From assembly GCF_000007905.1 (NCBI RefSeq), contig NC_004917.1:1550001-1614000 (forward strand): 64,000 nucleotides of DNA, read 5' to 3'. This document shows, in pieces, positions 7,237 to 16,782 of the stretch. Origin of the DNA: Helicobacter hepaticus ATCC 51449. Lineage in GTDB: Bacteria > Campylobacterota > Campylobacteria > Campylobacterales > Helicobacteraceae. Position 1 is the first letter of the stretch. Every line of letters begins with the position of its first letter. A program made the translations under genes and the position numbers. Below the pieces are notes generated by a model. That model saw only the letters and a list, made by a program, of their open reading frames with translations. It made no database searches and was not told the origin of the DNA.

Positions 7237-9711
7237 ATGGATAGCCTAATAGAAGATAATAATATAGATGTGAAAATTGATGATTCTATCAAAGAGAGTT
7301 ATCTTGATTATTCAATGAGCGTTATTGTGGGGAGAGCCTTGCCTGACGCAAAAGATGGACTAAAGCCTGTGCATAGAAGAATCTTATATGCAATGAATGA
7401 GCTTAATCTCTCACCACGTCGTCCATATAAGAAAAGTGCGAGAATCGTAGGCGATGTAATTGGTAAATATCACCCACACGGAGATACTGCGGTATATGAT
7501 GCACTTGTGCGTATGGCACAGGATTTTTCTATGCGACTTGAACTTGTTGATGGGCAAGGGAATTTTGGTTCTATTGATGGCGATGGCGCAGCGGCTATGC
7601 GTTATACAGAGGCACGTATGACAAGTGCAAGTGAGGAGATGCTCCGTGATATTGATAAAGACACGGTTGAATTTGTGCCAAATTATGATAATACGCTTTA
7701 TGAACCAGATGTTTTGCCTACGAGATTCCCAAATTTGCTTGTAAATGGTTCAAGCGGTATTGCGGTAGGTATGGCGACTTCTATTCCTCCGCATCGCATT
7801 GATGAGATTATAGATGCGCTTATTATGGTGATTGATAAAAATACGCAAGATGTGGAAGACTTGCTTGATATTGTGCAGGGACCGGATTTTCCAACAGGTG
7901 GAATTATCTATGGCAAAGCAGGAATTTTAGAAGCTTATCGGACAGGGCGGGGACGCATTCGTGTGCGTGCAAAGGTGCATATTGAAAAAACAAAAACCAA
8001 AGATGTGATTGTCATTGATGAAGTGCCTTATCAAGTGAATAAAGCAAAGCTTGTTGAGCAAATTTCGGAATTAGCAAAAGAAAAGGTTATTGATGGTATT
8101 TCAGAAGTGCGTGATGAAAGCGATAGAGAGGGTATACGAGTTGTTATTGAGCTTAAACGTGATGCGATGAGTGAAATTGTGCTTAATCATCTTTTTAAAT
8201 CCACAACAATGGAAAGCACTTTTGGGATTATCCTGCTTGCAATTAATAACAAAGAGCCCAAAATTTTCAATCTCCTTGAACTCTTACAGATTTTCATTGC
8301 TCATCGTAAAACAATTATTATCCGCAGGAGTATTTTTGAGCTTGAGAAAGCTAAAGCGCGAGCGCATATTTTAGAGGGTTTAATTATTGCCTTAGATAAT
8401 ATTGACGAAGTCATTAAAACTATCCGTGCTTCAAAGGATACTGATGAGGCAAAAAATGCACTTGTGTCTAAATTTAAATTAAGCGAATTGCAAGCTAAGG
8501 CTATACTTGAAATGCGTTTGCAGAGACTTACAGGCTTAGAGAGAGATAAGATTAATGAGGAATATGCCCAGCTTCAAGCTCAAATTGCATATTTAGAATC
8601 TATCCTTAAAAGTGAAGATAAGCTTAAGTCCATTGTAAAAGAAGAGCTTTTAGAAATAAAAGAGAAATTTAGCACGAAAAGGCGCACACAAATTGAAGAG
8701 GATTATGATGCCATTGATGTGGAGGATTTAATCCCTAATGAAAAAGTAGTTGTTACAATGAGCCATAGAGGTTATGTCAAGCGTGTATTGCTTAAGACTT
8801 ATGAAAAACAAAATCGTGGTGGTAAGGGTAAAATTAGTGGTAATACGCACGATGATGATTTTATAGAATCTTTCTTTGTGGCAAATACGCACGATACGAT
8901 TATGTTTGTTACCAATAAAGGGCAGCTTTATTGGCTTAAGGTGTATAAGATTCCAGAAGCAGGACGCACAGCTATTGGAAAGGCGGTAGTAAATCTCATT
9001 AATCTTCAAGCTGATGAAAAAATTATGGCAACTATTACTACCACAGATTTTAATGAAGATAAATCACTCGTATTTTTTACTAAAAATGGTGTTGTTAAAC
9101 GCACAAATCTTAAAGAATATGGCAATATTCGTAGCATAGGTGTTAGAGCGATTAATCTTGATGAAAATGATGAGCTTGTAACCGCACATATTGTTGATTC
9201 TCATATCAAAGAACTTTTTATAGCCACTTATCAAGGTATGTGTATTCGTTTTGGTGTTGAAGAATTGCGTGAGATTGGGCGTGTAAGTCGTGGGGTAACA
9301 GGTATTAAATTTAAAGCAAGCGAAGATTGTGTTATTGCAGCTACGACTATCGCTAATGATACAGATAAGCTTTTAACAGTGAGTGAGCGTGGTATTGGTA
9401 AGCAAACTTTGGCTGGAGAATATCGTTTGCAAAGCCGTGCTGGTAAAGGAGTCATTGTAATGAAGCTTACGCCTAGAACAGGAAAGCTTGTAAGTGTCGT
9501 AAATATTAATGATGAAAATATGGATCTTATGGTGCTGACAAGTTCAGGTAAAATGATTCGTGTAGATACAGAGGCTATACGTAAAGCTGGGCGCAATACA
9601 AGTGGGGTAAAAATTGTAAATGTTGGTGATGATAAAGTGGCTTATGCTAATGTTTGCCCAAAAGAGCCAAAAGAAGAAGACATAAATGATGAAGAAGGAA
9701 GCGAGGGTTAA
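7237..9711 (+). CDS. gyrA: DNA gyrase subunit A
   Basis: GyrA is the breakage-reunion subunit of DNA gyrase, which introduces negative supercoils. From ATG 7237 it is 824 residues; this start is preferred over an in-frame TTG at 7225 because GGGAGAG lies six bases ahead of the ATG. The catalytic Tyr123 is in RYTEARM. The quinolone-determining region reads [10 protein letters not shown], with Thr84 and Asp88, i.e. a Thr at the E. coli Ser83 position as in Campylobacter. The C-terminal domain has the GyrA-box-like NRGGKGK and beta-pinwheel repeats. The downstream flgR pair follows as in H. pylori. Confidence 0.97.
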   Translation: MDSLIEDNNIDVKIDDSIKESYLDYSMSVIVGRALPDAKDGLKPVHRRILYAMNELNLSPRRPYKKSARIVGDVIGKYHPHGDTAVYDALVRMAQDFSMRLELVDGQGNFGSIDGDGAAAMRYTEARMTSASEEMLRDIDKDTVEFVPNYDNTLYEPDVLPTRFPNLLVNGSSGIAVGMATSIPPHRIDEIIDALIMVIDKNTQDVEDLLDIVQGPDFPTGGIIYGKAGILEAYRTGRGRIRVRAKVHIEKTKTKDVIVIDEVPYQVNKAKLVEQISELAKEKVIDGISEVRDESDREGIRVVIELKRDAMSEIVLNHLFKSTTMESTFGIILLAINNKEPKIFNLLELLQIFIAHRKTIIIRRSIFELEKAKARAHILEGLIIALDNIDEVIKTIRASKDTDEAKNALVSKFKLSELQAKAILEMRLQRLTGLERDKINEEYAQLQAQIAYLESILKSEDKLKSIVKEELLEIKEKFSTKRRTQIEEDYDAIDVEDLIPNEKVVVTMSHRGYVKRVLLKTYEKQNRGGKGKISGNTHDDDFIESFFVANTHDTIMFVTNKGQLYWLKVYKIPEAGRTAIGKAVVNLINLQADEKIMATITTTDFNEDKSLVFFTKNGVVKRTNLKEYGNIRSIGVRAINLDENDELVTAHIVDSHIKELFIATYQGMCIRFGVEELREIGRVSRGVTGIKFKASEDCVIAATTIANDTDKLLTVSERGIGKQTLAGEYRLQSRAGKGVIVMKLTPRTGKLVSVVNINDENMDLMVLTSSGKMIRVDTEAIRKAGRNTSGVKIVNVGDDKVAYANVCPKEPKEEDINDEEGSEG

Positions 9712-9751
9712 TTAAAAGTAAGGATTGTAAGAATAGAGTGAGGAGGTTTAT

Positions 9752-10225
9752 ATGCGTGGGCAACTCTTAATATTCCTTTTGTGTATAGGCATACTCAATG
9801 GAGCAAATGAGCTTGATGTGATTCCCTATAATGAATCCTTTGATGGTGCTGAAGTGGAGCTACTTATCTCTTATAAAATGGTAAGCAAAGATAATGTTGC
9901 GTTAGGAGAGCTTTATCGCGTATCTCACGTAATGAATTACCAAAATCAAAAAGGCTATCAAGTCGCTGCTGAATGCGAAATTGATGCAAGTAGGTATCCT
10001 ATTATGGACGATATGCCTTATTTTATTACTTCCATTCTTAAGCAAGAAAAAGAGCAAGTATTAGAGTGCTTTTATACATATGAGGTGTATGTGCAAGAAT
10101 CTACAAGGGGGAGAAACAATGCTCTAAGTTCGCGAGTGAGCTTTGAAATTGCACCCACAAGGATTAAAGCAAAGCTTGTTGATAAAAGCATTATGTTACA
10201 AATCTTATCAAAGGGGAGAGTATGA
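9752..10225 (+). CDS. Conserved Helicobacter protein between gyrA and flgR (HP0702-like)
   Basis: This 157-residue protein has an N-terminal signal sequence (MRGQLLIFLLCIGILNGA) and is otherwise soluble with alternating beta character, so it is probably periplasmic. I do not recognise a domain. Its position between gyrA and flgR matches HP0702 in H. pylori as I recall it. The Shine-Dalgarno GAGGAGG is strong. The stop overlaps the flgR start as ATGA, suggesting coupled expression with the flagellar regulator, but a flagellar role is only contextual. Confidence 0.65.
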   Translation: MRGQLLIFLLCIGILNGANELDVIPYNESFDGAEVELLISYKMVSKDNVALGELYRVSHVMNYQNQKGYQVAAECEIDASRYPIMDDMPYFITSILKQEKEQVLECFYTYEVYVQESTRGRNNALSSRVSFEIAPTRIKAKLVDKSIMLQILSKGRV

Positions 10226-11532
10226 AAATCGCAATCGTAGAAGATGATATTAATTATCGTAAATCATTAGAAACCGCGTTTGAAGATTATCCACAATATG
10301 AGATTGTCAGTTTTAAGAATCCAAAAGATGCCCTAAAAAAGCTTGATGAGAGTTTTGAGCTTGTTATTACAGATATTAATATGCCTCAAATGGATGGTTT
10401 AGCTTTTTTACAAGAGCTTAATGGGCGATATGAGGCAATTGTCATTACAGGGAATGCTTCTGTGCAAAATGCGATAAAATCCATTCGTTTGGGTGTTAAA
10501 GATTTTCTTATTAAAGGTTGTGAGATAGAAACATTTATTGAAGCCATAGAGCGTAGTCATAAAGTCCGCCAAATAGCACAAAAATCCCCTGCTAAGTTAT
10601 CAGATTCTATTAAGGATTTTATTGCTTCTTCTCCAAAATTAGAGGAGATTAAAGCTATTGCACTCAAAGTTGCAAAAACTGATGCAAGTGTGCTACTTTT
10701 AGGGCAGAGTGGTGTAGGTAAAGATGTGTTTGCACAATTTATTCATCGTAATTCTCATAGGGCAGATGCGCCTTTCATAGCTATTAATATGGCAGCAATC
10801 CCTGAGCATTTATTAGAATCTGAACTCTTTGGGTATGAAAAAGGTGCTTTTACAGATGCTACAACTGCTAAACCGGGTATTTTAGAAGATGCTAATGGAG
10901 GCAGTGTATTTTTAGATGAAATCGGAGAAATGCCTCTAGCTCTTCAAGCTAAACTTTTGCGAGTATTGCAAGAAAAGGCTCTGACACGACTTGGTAGTTC
11001 AAAGCCTATCAAAATTGATGTGCGTTTTATATCTGCTACAAATGCCGATATACAAGCAAAAATTGCCAAAAATGAATTTAGAGAGGATTTGTTTTTTAGA
11101 TTGCAGACAATTCCCCTATCTATCCCACCGCTTAAAGAGCGCAAAGAGGAGATTTTGCCCTTGAGCGAGTGGAAATTAGAATCTGTATGTATGCAGTATG
11201 GTTTAGAACAAAAGCGGTTTTCATCTCAGGCTAAAGAAGCTCTTATGTCTTATGAGTGGCCCGGTAATGTGCGCGAATTGCTTTCTGTTATTGAACGAGC
11301 TGGTATTTTAAGTGAGGGAGATGAAATAAGCGTAAAAGATTTATTTTTAGAGAGCCGAAGTGGTGTATTTGGGTTTGTCCCTCAAGCGCAAGGAAGCAAG
11401 ATTGCCGAGCTTGAAAAGCAGCTTATCGCTCAAACACTTATAGAATCTGCTAATGATGTGCAAAAAGCAAGTGATATATTAGGTATGAATTTAGAGGTAT
11501 TACGGCATAAAATTGCCCGCTATGGGCTTTAA
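10222..11532 (+). CDS. flgR: Sigma-54-dependent flagellar response regulator FlgR
   Basis: FlgR is the NtrC-type activator that, phosphorylated by FlgS, turns on sigma-54 (RpoN) genes for the flagellar hook and basal body. Domains in the 436 residues: receiver about 1-115 with phospho-acceptor Asp51 (ITDINMPQ); AAA+ domain about 135-365 with Walker A GQSGVGKD (161-168), GAFTDA at the sigma-54-contact loop (208-213, usual GAFTGA) and Walker B VFLDEIGE; C-terminal region about 390-433 resembling a Fis-type helix-turn-helix (KASDILGMNLEVLRHKIARYG). H. pylori FlgR is known to lack that last domain, so this form is closer to the Campylobacter one. Confidence 0.92.
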   Translation: MKIAIVEDDINYRKSLETAFEDYPQYEIVSFKNPKDALKKLDESFELVITDINMPQMDGLAFLQELNGRYEAIVITGNASVQNAIKSIRLGVKDFLIKGCEIETFIEAIERSHKVRQIAQKSPAKLSDSIKDFIASSPKLEEIKAIALKVAKTDASVLLLGQSGVGKDVFAQFIHRNSHRADAPFIAINMAAIPEHLLESELFGYEKGAFTDATTAKPGILEDANGGSVFLDEIGEMPLALQAKLLRVLQEKALTRLGSSKPIKIDVRFISATNADIQAKIAKNEFREDLFFRLQTIPLSIPPLKERKEEILPLSEWKLESVCMQYGLEQKRFSSQAKEALMSYEWPGNVRELLSVIERAGILSEGDEISVKDLFLESRSGVFGFVPQAQGSKIAELEKQLIAQTLIESANDVQKASDILGMNLEVLRHKIARYGL

Positions 11533-11552
11533 TAGCATAATGAGGAGAAAAA

Positions 11553-12074
11553 ATGTTTAGGTTTATTTTGATTTTGGTATTTTTGGGAATAAATATTTAT
11601 GCAGATGATAAGGCTAAGATCAAAGAGTTATATAAACAATGGGGTGGTATCTATGTCAAAGATATGCAAATAAATGAAAAAAGTGTGCGTTTAGGTTTTT
11701 TGATTGATGATAACTGCTATGTCAATGAACACCAGAGTGCTGATGGTGAGGGCAATGATGGTATGGGGAATTTTTATTGTTCAATTTATTATTCTAAAGA
11801 CGGCAAAGATTTTCTTGATTGGTGGAAACATAACATAGATTTTGTTACAGAGCCACAAGATCAAAATTATGCCACAACACGCATTATTTCGCTTATTTCA
11901 AAGCAAAATGCGGTTATTAAAGTGTATTCAATGGAATTTGCAAATGATTTTTGTAATATCAAAGTGCAAAAACAAGGAGAGAACATTACACTTGAAAAAA
12001 CAGAATGCAAACTTGATGGATTTATTTTGCACGATGAGGTTTTTGGCACATATACAAAAAGTGAAAAATGGTAA
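11553..12074 (+). CDS. Secreted or periplasmic hypothetical protein downstream of flgR
   Basis: The 173-residue product has a signal peptide (MFRFILILVFLGINIYA, cleavage before DDKAK) and a mature part with four Cys (DNCYVN, FYCSIYY, NDFCNI, ECKLDG) that could form two disulfides. I recognise no family. It follows flgR by 20 bases with a GAGGAG ribosome site and is probably co-transcribed; in H. pylori an unrelated-looking hypothetical gene also follows flgR. Function unknown. Confidence 0.6.
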   Translation: MFRFILILVFLGINIYADDKAKIKELYKQWGGIYVKDMQINEKSVRLGFLIDDNCYVNEHQSADGEGNDGMGNFYCSIYYSKDGKDFLDWWKHNIDFVTEPQDQNYATTRIISLISKQNAVIKVYSMEFANDFCNIKVQKQGENITLEKTECKLDGFILHDEVFGTYTKSEKW

Positions 12075-12077
12075 TAA

Positions 12078-12099
12078 AAGCAGATGCTAGAATCTGCTT
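12078..12099. terminator. Hairpin terminator between convergent genes
   Basis: AAGCAGAT (12078-12085) and ATCTGCTT (12092-12099) form a perfect 8-bp stem with a 6-base loop. Read on the minus strand the stem is followed by TTTTATTA, so it probably terminates the CNNM/CBS transcript. T-richness on the plus side is weak. Confidence 0.6.
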
Positions 12100-12120
12100 A
12101 AAATACATACAGAAGTAAAG

Positions 12121-13167
12121 TTATTTTAGCTTACTTAAATATTTTAAGCGGTAGCCTTTTATCTTTTCTCTTGCGAGTTTTTGCATATCAGGAGTTTTAT
12201 CAAATTCATCAATGATTTCCTCACCCAAAAGCGTTTCAATCACATCTTCTAGTGTAACGATACCAATAAGTTGCTCATACGCATCTTGCACGGCAAAAAA
12301 TCGCTCTTTTTTACTCATAAAAAGATTAAGCAGATTTAAAACCGAAATATCAAGAGAGATAGTATGCACTGGACGCATAAGCTCATAGATTTTCTTTTCT
12401 TTTTCTTTTTTAATGCCTTCTTCTAAAATATCTACTGCTAAGACAATGCCAATGATATTATCCACACTTTCGCCATAAACAGGGATCTGTGAATGATGAT
12501 AAATGCCCTCAAGTGCTAAAACTTCTTTAATTGTGATATTATGATGCAGCGCAAATACAACACTTCTAGGCGTGAGTATATCAAAGGCTTGATAATTTTT
12601 TAACTCAAGGAGATTCTCTATAATATTTTGCTCCCGTGCTGTGATTGAGCCACCTTTTTGCCCAATTTGACTTGCTGCGAGAATTTCCTCACGACTTATG
12701 GGATTACTGCCTTTTTTTGGCTTAACAAAACGTGTAATAAGCTTAGCTATCCATACAAAAGGAAAAGTAATTTTAAGGAGATAATGAATGCTAAGTGTTA
12801 CAATAGGCACAAAGCTTTTCCAATGAGTTGCTCCCAAAGTTTTGGGGAAAATCTCACAGGCATAAATAAGCACAATAGTAAGGATTATTGCCCCAAAACT
12901 CTGCCATTCTGTGCCAAAAATATGTGCCACCTCAATGCCCACACCCGTAGAAGTAGCTGTAATGCCAAAGGTATTAAGCACCAAAATTGCCCCTTCGGCA
13001 TCATCTACATTATTTTTTAACTCTTTCAATCGCGCACCGATTTTAGGATTACTTTTTTCATAGCTTGCAACAAATGAGGGTGTGATAGATAGAAAGACAG
13101 ATTCCATAATTGAACACACAAAGCACACAACAATAGCGATTATGCAATATAAAATAAGCAATTCCAT
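12121..13167 (-). CDS. CNNM/CBS-domain membrane protein (HlyC/CorC family), copy 2
   Basis: From ATG at 13167 the product is 348 residues. It has an N-terminal DUF21/CNNM membrane domain (four hydrophobic segments within about residues 1-140) and a paired CBS domain (about 195-330, with ILTPRSVVFALHH and GIVTLEDVIETLLGEEIIDE). The family is linked to Mg2+/Co2+ efflux or resistance; 'hemolysin' labels are historical. This start is chosen because AAGGA sits just upstream, within the end of the previous gene; a longer start in that gene would be unlikely. It follows its paralogue with a one-base gap, a tandem duplication. Confidence 0.82.
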   Translation of the reverse strand: MELLILYCIIAIVVCFVCSIMESVFLSITPSFVASYEKSNPKIGARLKELKNNVDDAEGAILVLNTFGITATSTGVGIEVAHIFGTEWQSFGAIILTIVLIYACEIFPKTLGATHWKSFVPIVTLSIHYLLKITFPFVWIAKLITRFVKPKKGSNPISREEILAASQIGQKGGSITAREQNIIENLLELKNYQAFDILTPRSVVFALHHNITIKEVLALEGIYHHSQIPVYGESVDNIIGIVLAVDILEEGIKKEKEKKIYELMRPVHTISLDISVLNLLNLFMSKKERFFAVQDAYEQLIGIVTLEDVIETLLGEEIIDEFDKTPDMQKLAREKIKGYRLKYLSKLK

Positions 13168-13168
13168 T

Positions 13169-14134
13169 CTAGTCCTTTTTAAGTGTCCCAACGCTAAGGG
13201 TAGCCATAATCACATCATCAAGGCTTACTATGCCTACGAGATTATTCCTTTTATCTACAACAGCAAATAAATGTTCTTTTTTGTTGATAAATTGCTCTAA
13301 TAAATCAAGCAAACTCACATTTTCTTCTATCTTAGTAATGTCTTTGGCAAAATCTTTAAGCATTTTTTTCTTTTTGCCATTTAACATTGCTTGTAAAATA
13401 TTTTTGCGATATACGACTGAACAAATATTGCTTGGTATTGCTGCATAAAGCGGAATACGCGAATATTTATGCTCCTTTGTTGCCTTGATAGATTCTTTAA
13501 TGCTCATTTGTTCATCAAGGGCGAATATTTGCTCTTTTGGGGTCATAATATCTTTTACCTTGAGTGATTTTTGCTCTATTAAATGTTCTAAAATGTCGCC
13601 TTCTAACTCATTGATTGAACCGCTTTTTTCGCCTAGCTCCATAACAGCTAATATTTCATCGCGACTCATTTGATTTGTGTGATTGTTTTTAAGTAATCGT
13701 GTAATAACGCGTGAAATATATACCAATGGAAAAGTAATCCAATAAAGTGTTAAAATCACATAACAAGCGGGTAAAATGAGAGATTTCCAATAAGTTGCAC
13801 CAATAGTTTTAGGGACAATTTCTGAAATATATAAAATGCTCATAGTCATCACAAATGCGACTACACCTTGCCAAGATTCACCAAATATTTCTACTGCCTG
13901 CACACCTACACCTGCTGCCCCCACTGTGTTAGCAAAGAGATTTACGATGAGTATTGCTCCAATAGCATTATCAATATTTGTTTTGAGATACTGCAAAATC
14001 TTACCACTTTTTGGGTGAATCTTAGGATAGCTTTCTATAAAAGGCGGTGTAACTGAAAATAGCACAGCTTCTAATACCGAACACACAAAAGAAATACTAA
14101 TTGCAAGTAAAAAATAGGCAATAAGCAAACCCAT
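13169..14134 (-). CDS. CNNM/CBS-domain membrane protein (HlyC/CorC family), copy 1
   Basis: This 321-residue paralogue of the next gene has an N-terminal CNNM membrane domain (about residues 1-140, e.g. LLIAYFLLAISISFVCSVLEAVLF) and two CBS motifs (about 180-310, e.g. DIMTPKEQIFALDE and GIVSLDDVIMATLS). ATG 14134 has GAGGA upstream and opens directly with a membrane helix; a TTG at 14209 would add 25 residues with a poor ribosome site. CBS pairs bind adenine nucleotides and regulate transport. Probable role: divalent cation homeostasis. It is shorter at the C-terminus than copy 2, with no CorC/HlyC end domain. Confidence 0.8.
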   Translation of the reverse strand: MGLLIAYFLLAISISFVCSVLEAVLFSVTPPFIESYPKIHPKSGKILQYLKTNIDNAIGAILIVNLFANTVGAAGVGVQAVEIFGESWQGVVAFVMTMSILYISEIVPKTIGATYWKSLILPACYVILTLYWITFPLVYISRVITRLLKNNHTNQMSRDEILAVMELGEKSGSINELEGDILEHLIEQKSLKVKDIMTPKEQIFALDEQMSIKESIKATKEHKYSRIPLYAAIPSNICSVVYRKNILQAMLNGKKKKMLKDFAKDITKIEENVSLLDLLEQFINKKEHLFAVVDKRNNLVGIVSLDDVIMATLSVGTLKKD

Positions 14135-14261
14135 AAAAACTTTATATCCTCTTTTTAAGCTTTTATTTATAAGTTGAGATGAAATTAAAGCGAAAATATT
14201 TTTAATCAAGGATTATAACATAATGTAGGAAAAAACAATCTTTTAAATATTAAAAAATAAT

Positions 14262-15158
14262 TTAAAGTGGCATTAACTCTTGTTTTTTGGTTGCATCAAG
14301 AAATGTGTATCCAAATGAGAGAGAGAATCCAACAAAAAGATTGCTTCCGGTTTGTGAGATATGACGTCCTTGTAGTGCATAATATTTTATAAAAGGTGCA
14401 ATAGCTAATTTTTTATAAAGTTTAGTATCTACACGTGCTTCTATTTCAAGCTGATATAGAGGATTATAGCTTTGTGGAGCAGAGCTATAAAGATAATGAC
14501 GAAAGTTAGTAAAATAATAAAATTTTGTATTTTCATTGACTTTATATTCAAGGCGGATACCGCTCTCCCAGCCATAGTTTTCAGATTCTATATTAAGTGC
14601 AAAATCTTTTTCGCTAAAGGCATTTAAATGCAAATCTTTAATATATACCCCATCAAAGAGCTTTATTCCTGTATTAAATCGTATAATTTGATGTCTGTTT
14701 TCAAATCCACTTTGATAATTAAGCTTAAAAAATGGACCTACTTCAAAACCTCCAACAAATGTGGGAACATACCAAATTCTATGTGTATAGTCAGTAGAGA
14801 GAAGAATTCTATCAAGTGTGGTATTGCTTATACGCTCATTTTCAACTACAAGAATCGTGCGTCCATACTCTGCAAGAATAGAATTAAATACAACATAGCG
14901 TGGTGCATAAAAATCAAGTCCCAAGTCAAAAAGCCCTTGTGCGATAAGTTGAGAATCACCCTTTACGCGGCTATCTGAAAAATTGATATATTCATTTTGC
15001 CCGCGTATAGAAGTTGAACTTAGATTAGCTGCTATGCGTTTAAGCTCAATATGCCAACCGCGTTTGTCAGGATTAATATCAATTTCTGCACCAAGGCTTT
15101 GTATAGCTCCAAGACAAAGGAGCATAGCACATATTTTTACTTGTATATATTTATTCAT
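14262..15158 (-). CDS. Outer membrane beta-barrel protein in the hspR operon
   Basis: The 298-residue product has a signal peptide (about residues 1-24, ending SLGA) and then repeated amphipathic strands dense in Tyr, Phe, Asn and Arg, as in an outer membrane barrel. The last predicted strand (LFVGFSLSFGYTFLD) is followed by a short hydrophilic tail, so the barrel signal is not at the very end. No subfamily is recognised. Its start overlaps the end of rarA by 8 bases, making it the last gene of the cbpA-hspR-rarA operon. H. pylori, as I recall, has fur rather than this gene after HP1026. Confidence 0.65.
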   Translation of the reverse strand: MNKYIQVKICAMLLCLGAIQSLGAEIDINPDKRGWHIELKRIAANLSSTSIRGQNEYINFSDSRVKGDSQLIAQGLFDLGLDFYAPRYVVFNSILAEYGRTILVVENERISNTTLDRILLSTDYTHRIWYVPTFVGGFEVGPFFKLNYQSGFENRHQIIRFNTGIKLFDGVYIKDLHLNAFSEKDFALNIESENYGWESGIRLEYKVNENTKFYYFTNFRHYLYSSAPQSYNPLYQLEIEARVDTKLYKKLAIAPFIKYYALQGRHISQTGSNLFVGFSLSFGYTFLDATKKQELMPL

Positions 15159-16386
15159 TTTTCTCTCTTATATTTTTTATTTTACTAAGCCATTCATTAA
15201 GCGTTTTTTCAAAGCCTTTGGTTGTGGATTCTACAAATTCTAAAGGCTCTTTTGCATCTTCTAAATAGTTTTGTTCTACCCAACCACCAAAATCGTGTGG
15301 ATACAGATATTTTTGAGCTTCTGGCATAATGTGTTTTGGGATAGGAAGTATGCACCCCTGTTTAACAGAATCTAGAGCTTTATTAATGGCATTATAAGCA
15401 GTATTACTTTTGGGAGAACAAGCAAGATAAATGACACATTGAGAAAGAATAATGCGAGATTCGGGATAACCAATTTTGCTCACTGCTACCATTGTGCTTG
15501 TGGCGAGGTTGAGGGCATTTGGATTAGCATTCCCAATATCTTCACTTGCTAAAATAACAAGTCGTCGCGCAATAAATTCTGGATTCTCGCCTCCTGCAAT
15601 AAGTCGTGCAAGATAGTAAATACTTGCATTTGCATCACTGCCGCGTATAGATTTAATCATCGCGCTAATAAGACTATAATGTGTTTGGGCTTCGCTTGAG
15701 CCATCGTGGAGGGTATAAGGGCGCAGAGATTGCAAAGCTTGATAGGTAATGAGACATTCTTTTTCATTAAGGGTATCGCACGCAGCATCAAGGAGATTAA
15801 GCATAGCACGTGCATCTCCAGCACTTGAGCTAATAATAAACTCTTGGGCTTGAGGAGCAAGCTTTACTTTTAAATGTTTTTGATTATGTAAATAAGTGAG
15901 CGCATATTGTAAAATCTGTTCTAAATGTATAGGCGAAAGCGGTTTGAGCTCAAAGATAAAACTCCGTGAGCGAATGGCATTTGTGAGTGAATGAAATGGA
16001 TTATAAGTGCTTGCACCAAAAATAATGGCAGTATGAGATTCCATAATTGGTAATAATACTTCTTGTTGCAATGTATTGAGCCGATGCACTTCGTCAATGA
16101 AAATCAGCGGTTGATATAAACCTCCTTCATAATTTTTGATAAATTTACGCAATTCTTCAATTTTAAAAGTTGTAGCATTAAAGTTTGCAAATGGTTTGTT
16201 AAGTTCTTTAGCAATAAGTTTAGCAAGGGTAGTTTTACCACTACCAGGTGGTCCATAAAAAAAGCAATGTGCTATTGTATGGTGCTGTAACATTTTAAAA
16301 AGTGGCGTATGGGGAGCAATAATATGCTCTTGTCCAATAAAATCCTGTAAGGAAGTAGGGCGGAGTAAATGTGCAAGATTTAGCAA
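15151..16386 (-). CDS. rarA: Replication-associated recombination AAA+ ATPase RarA/MgsA
   Basis: The 411-residue product is of the RuvB/clamp-loader-like RarA family, acting at stalled replication forks. The N-terminal AAA+ domain has Walker A YGPPGSGKTTLAK (residues 44-56), Walker B LIFIDEVHRLN (about 94-104) and the sensor region IIFGASTYNP. The C-terminal part carries the MgsA signature (YYLARLIAGGENPEFIARRLVILASEDIGNANP). It lies downstream of hspR with a 7-base overlap, the same position as HP1026 in the H. pylori heat-shock operon, so HspR probably controls it. Confidence 0.9.
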   Translation of the reverse strand: MLNLAHLLRPTSLQDFIGQEHIIAPHTPLFKMLQHHTIAHCFFYGPPGSGKTTLAKLIAKELNKPFANFNATTFKIEELRKFIKNYEGGLYQPLIFIDEVHRLNTLQQEVLLPIMESHTAIIFGASTYNPFHSLTNAIRSRSFIFELKPLSPIHLEQILQYALTYLHNQKHLKVKLAPQAQEFIISSSAGDARAMLNLLDAACDTLNEKECLITYQALQSLRPYTLHDGSSEAQTHYSLISAMIKSIRGSDANASIYYLARLIAGGENPEFIARRLVILASEDIGNANPNALNLATSTMVAVSKIGYPESRIILSQCVIYLACSPKSNTAYNAINKALDSVKQGCILPIPKHIMPEAQKYLYPHDFGGWVEQNYLEDAKEPLEFVESTTKGFEKTLNEWLSKIKNIREKNE

Positions 16387-16757
16387 GGAGACACTTTGTT
16401 TTTTTGAAACAAAATAATTTCATAAGAACTTTCATTTGTTTTGAGCACTCTACTACTTCCTTTATGCTTAGCAAGGTCTTCTCGTAAGTCTCCAGCCATT
16501 TTATCGAGCTCATCAAGCCGCTCTTTAAGGCGAAGAATAATATCTACTCCTGCGAGATTTACGCCCATATCGCGTGTAAGTTTAAGAATAGTCTTAATTT
16601 TATCGATATCGCGTTGAGAATATAAGCGCATTTTACCATCAGTGCGCCCAGGCTGAATAAGTCCTTCTTTTTCATATTGACGCAAAGTTTGAGGGTGAAT
16701 CTCTAAGATCCTTGCTACCACACTAATAAGATAAACGGGTTCGTCATAGCTATACAT
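16380..16757 (-). CDS. hspR: Heat-shock repressor HspR (MerR family)
   Basis: The 125-residue MerR-type regulator has an N-terminal winged helix-turn-helix (YLISVVARILEIHPQTLRQYEKEGLIQPGR, about residues 9-38, then MRLYSQRDIDKI) and a C-terminal coiled coil (LKERLDELDKMAGDLRED). In H. pylori HspR represses cbpA-hspR-orf, groESL and hrcA-grpE-dnaK through HAIR-type inverted repeats. A matching site is present upstream of cbpA here, implying autorepression. Start ATG has AAGGAGG just before it. It is separated by 25 bases from cbpA and overlaps rarA. Confidence 0.93.
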   Translation of the reverse strand: MYSYDEPVYLISVVARILEIHPQTLRQYEKEGLIQPGRTDGKMRLYSQRDIDKIKTILKLTRDMGVNLAGVDIILRLKERLDELDKMAGDLREDLAKHKGSSRVLKTNESSYEIILFQKNKVSPC

Positions 16758-16782
16758 AATTCCTCCTTGTGATGTTATACTC

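Noticed and set aside
9231-9596. Open frame of 121 codons antisense to gyrA
   Set aside because: It lies wholly inside gyrA, has no ribosome site and no recognisable protein character; it mirrors gyrA codon use.
10843-10860. GAFTDA instead of GAFTGA in FlgR as an inactivating change
   Set aside because: Asp or other residues at this position occur in many active NtrC-family regulators, and the Walker motifs are intact.
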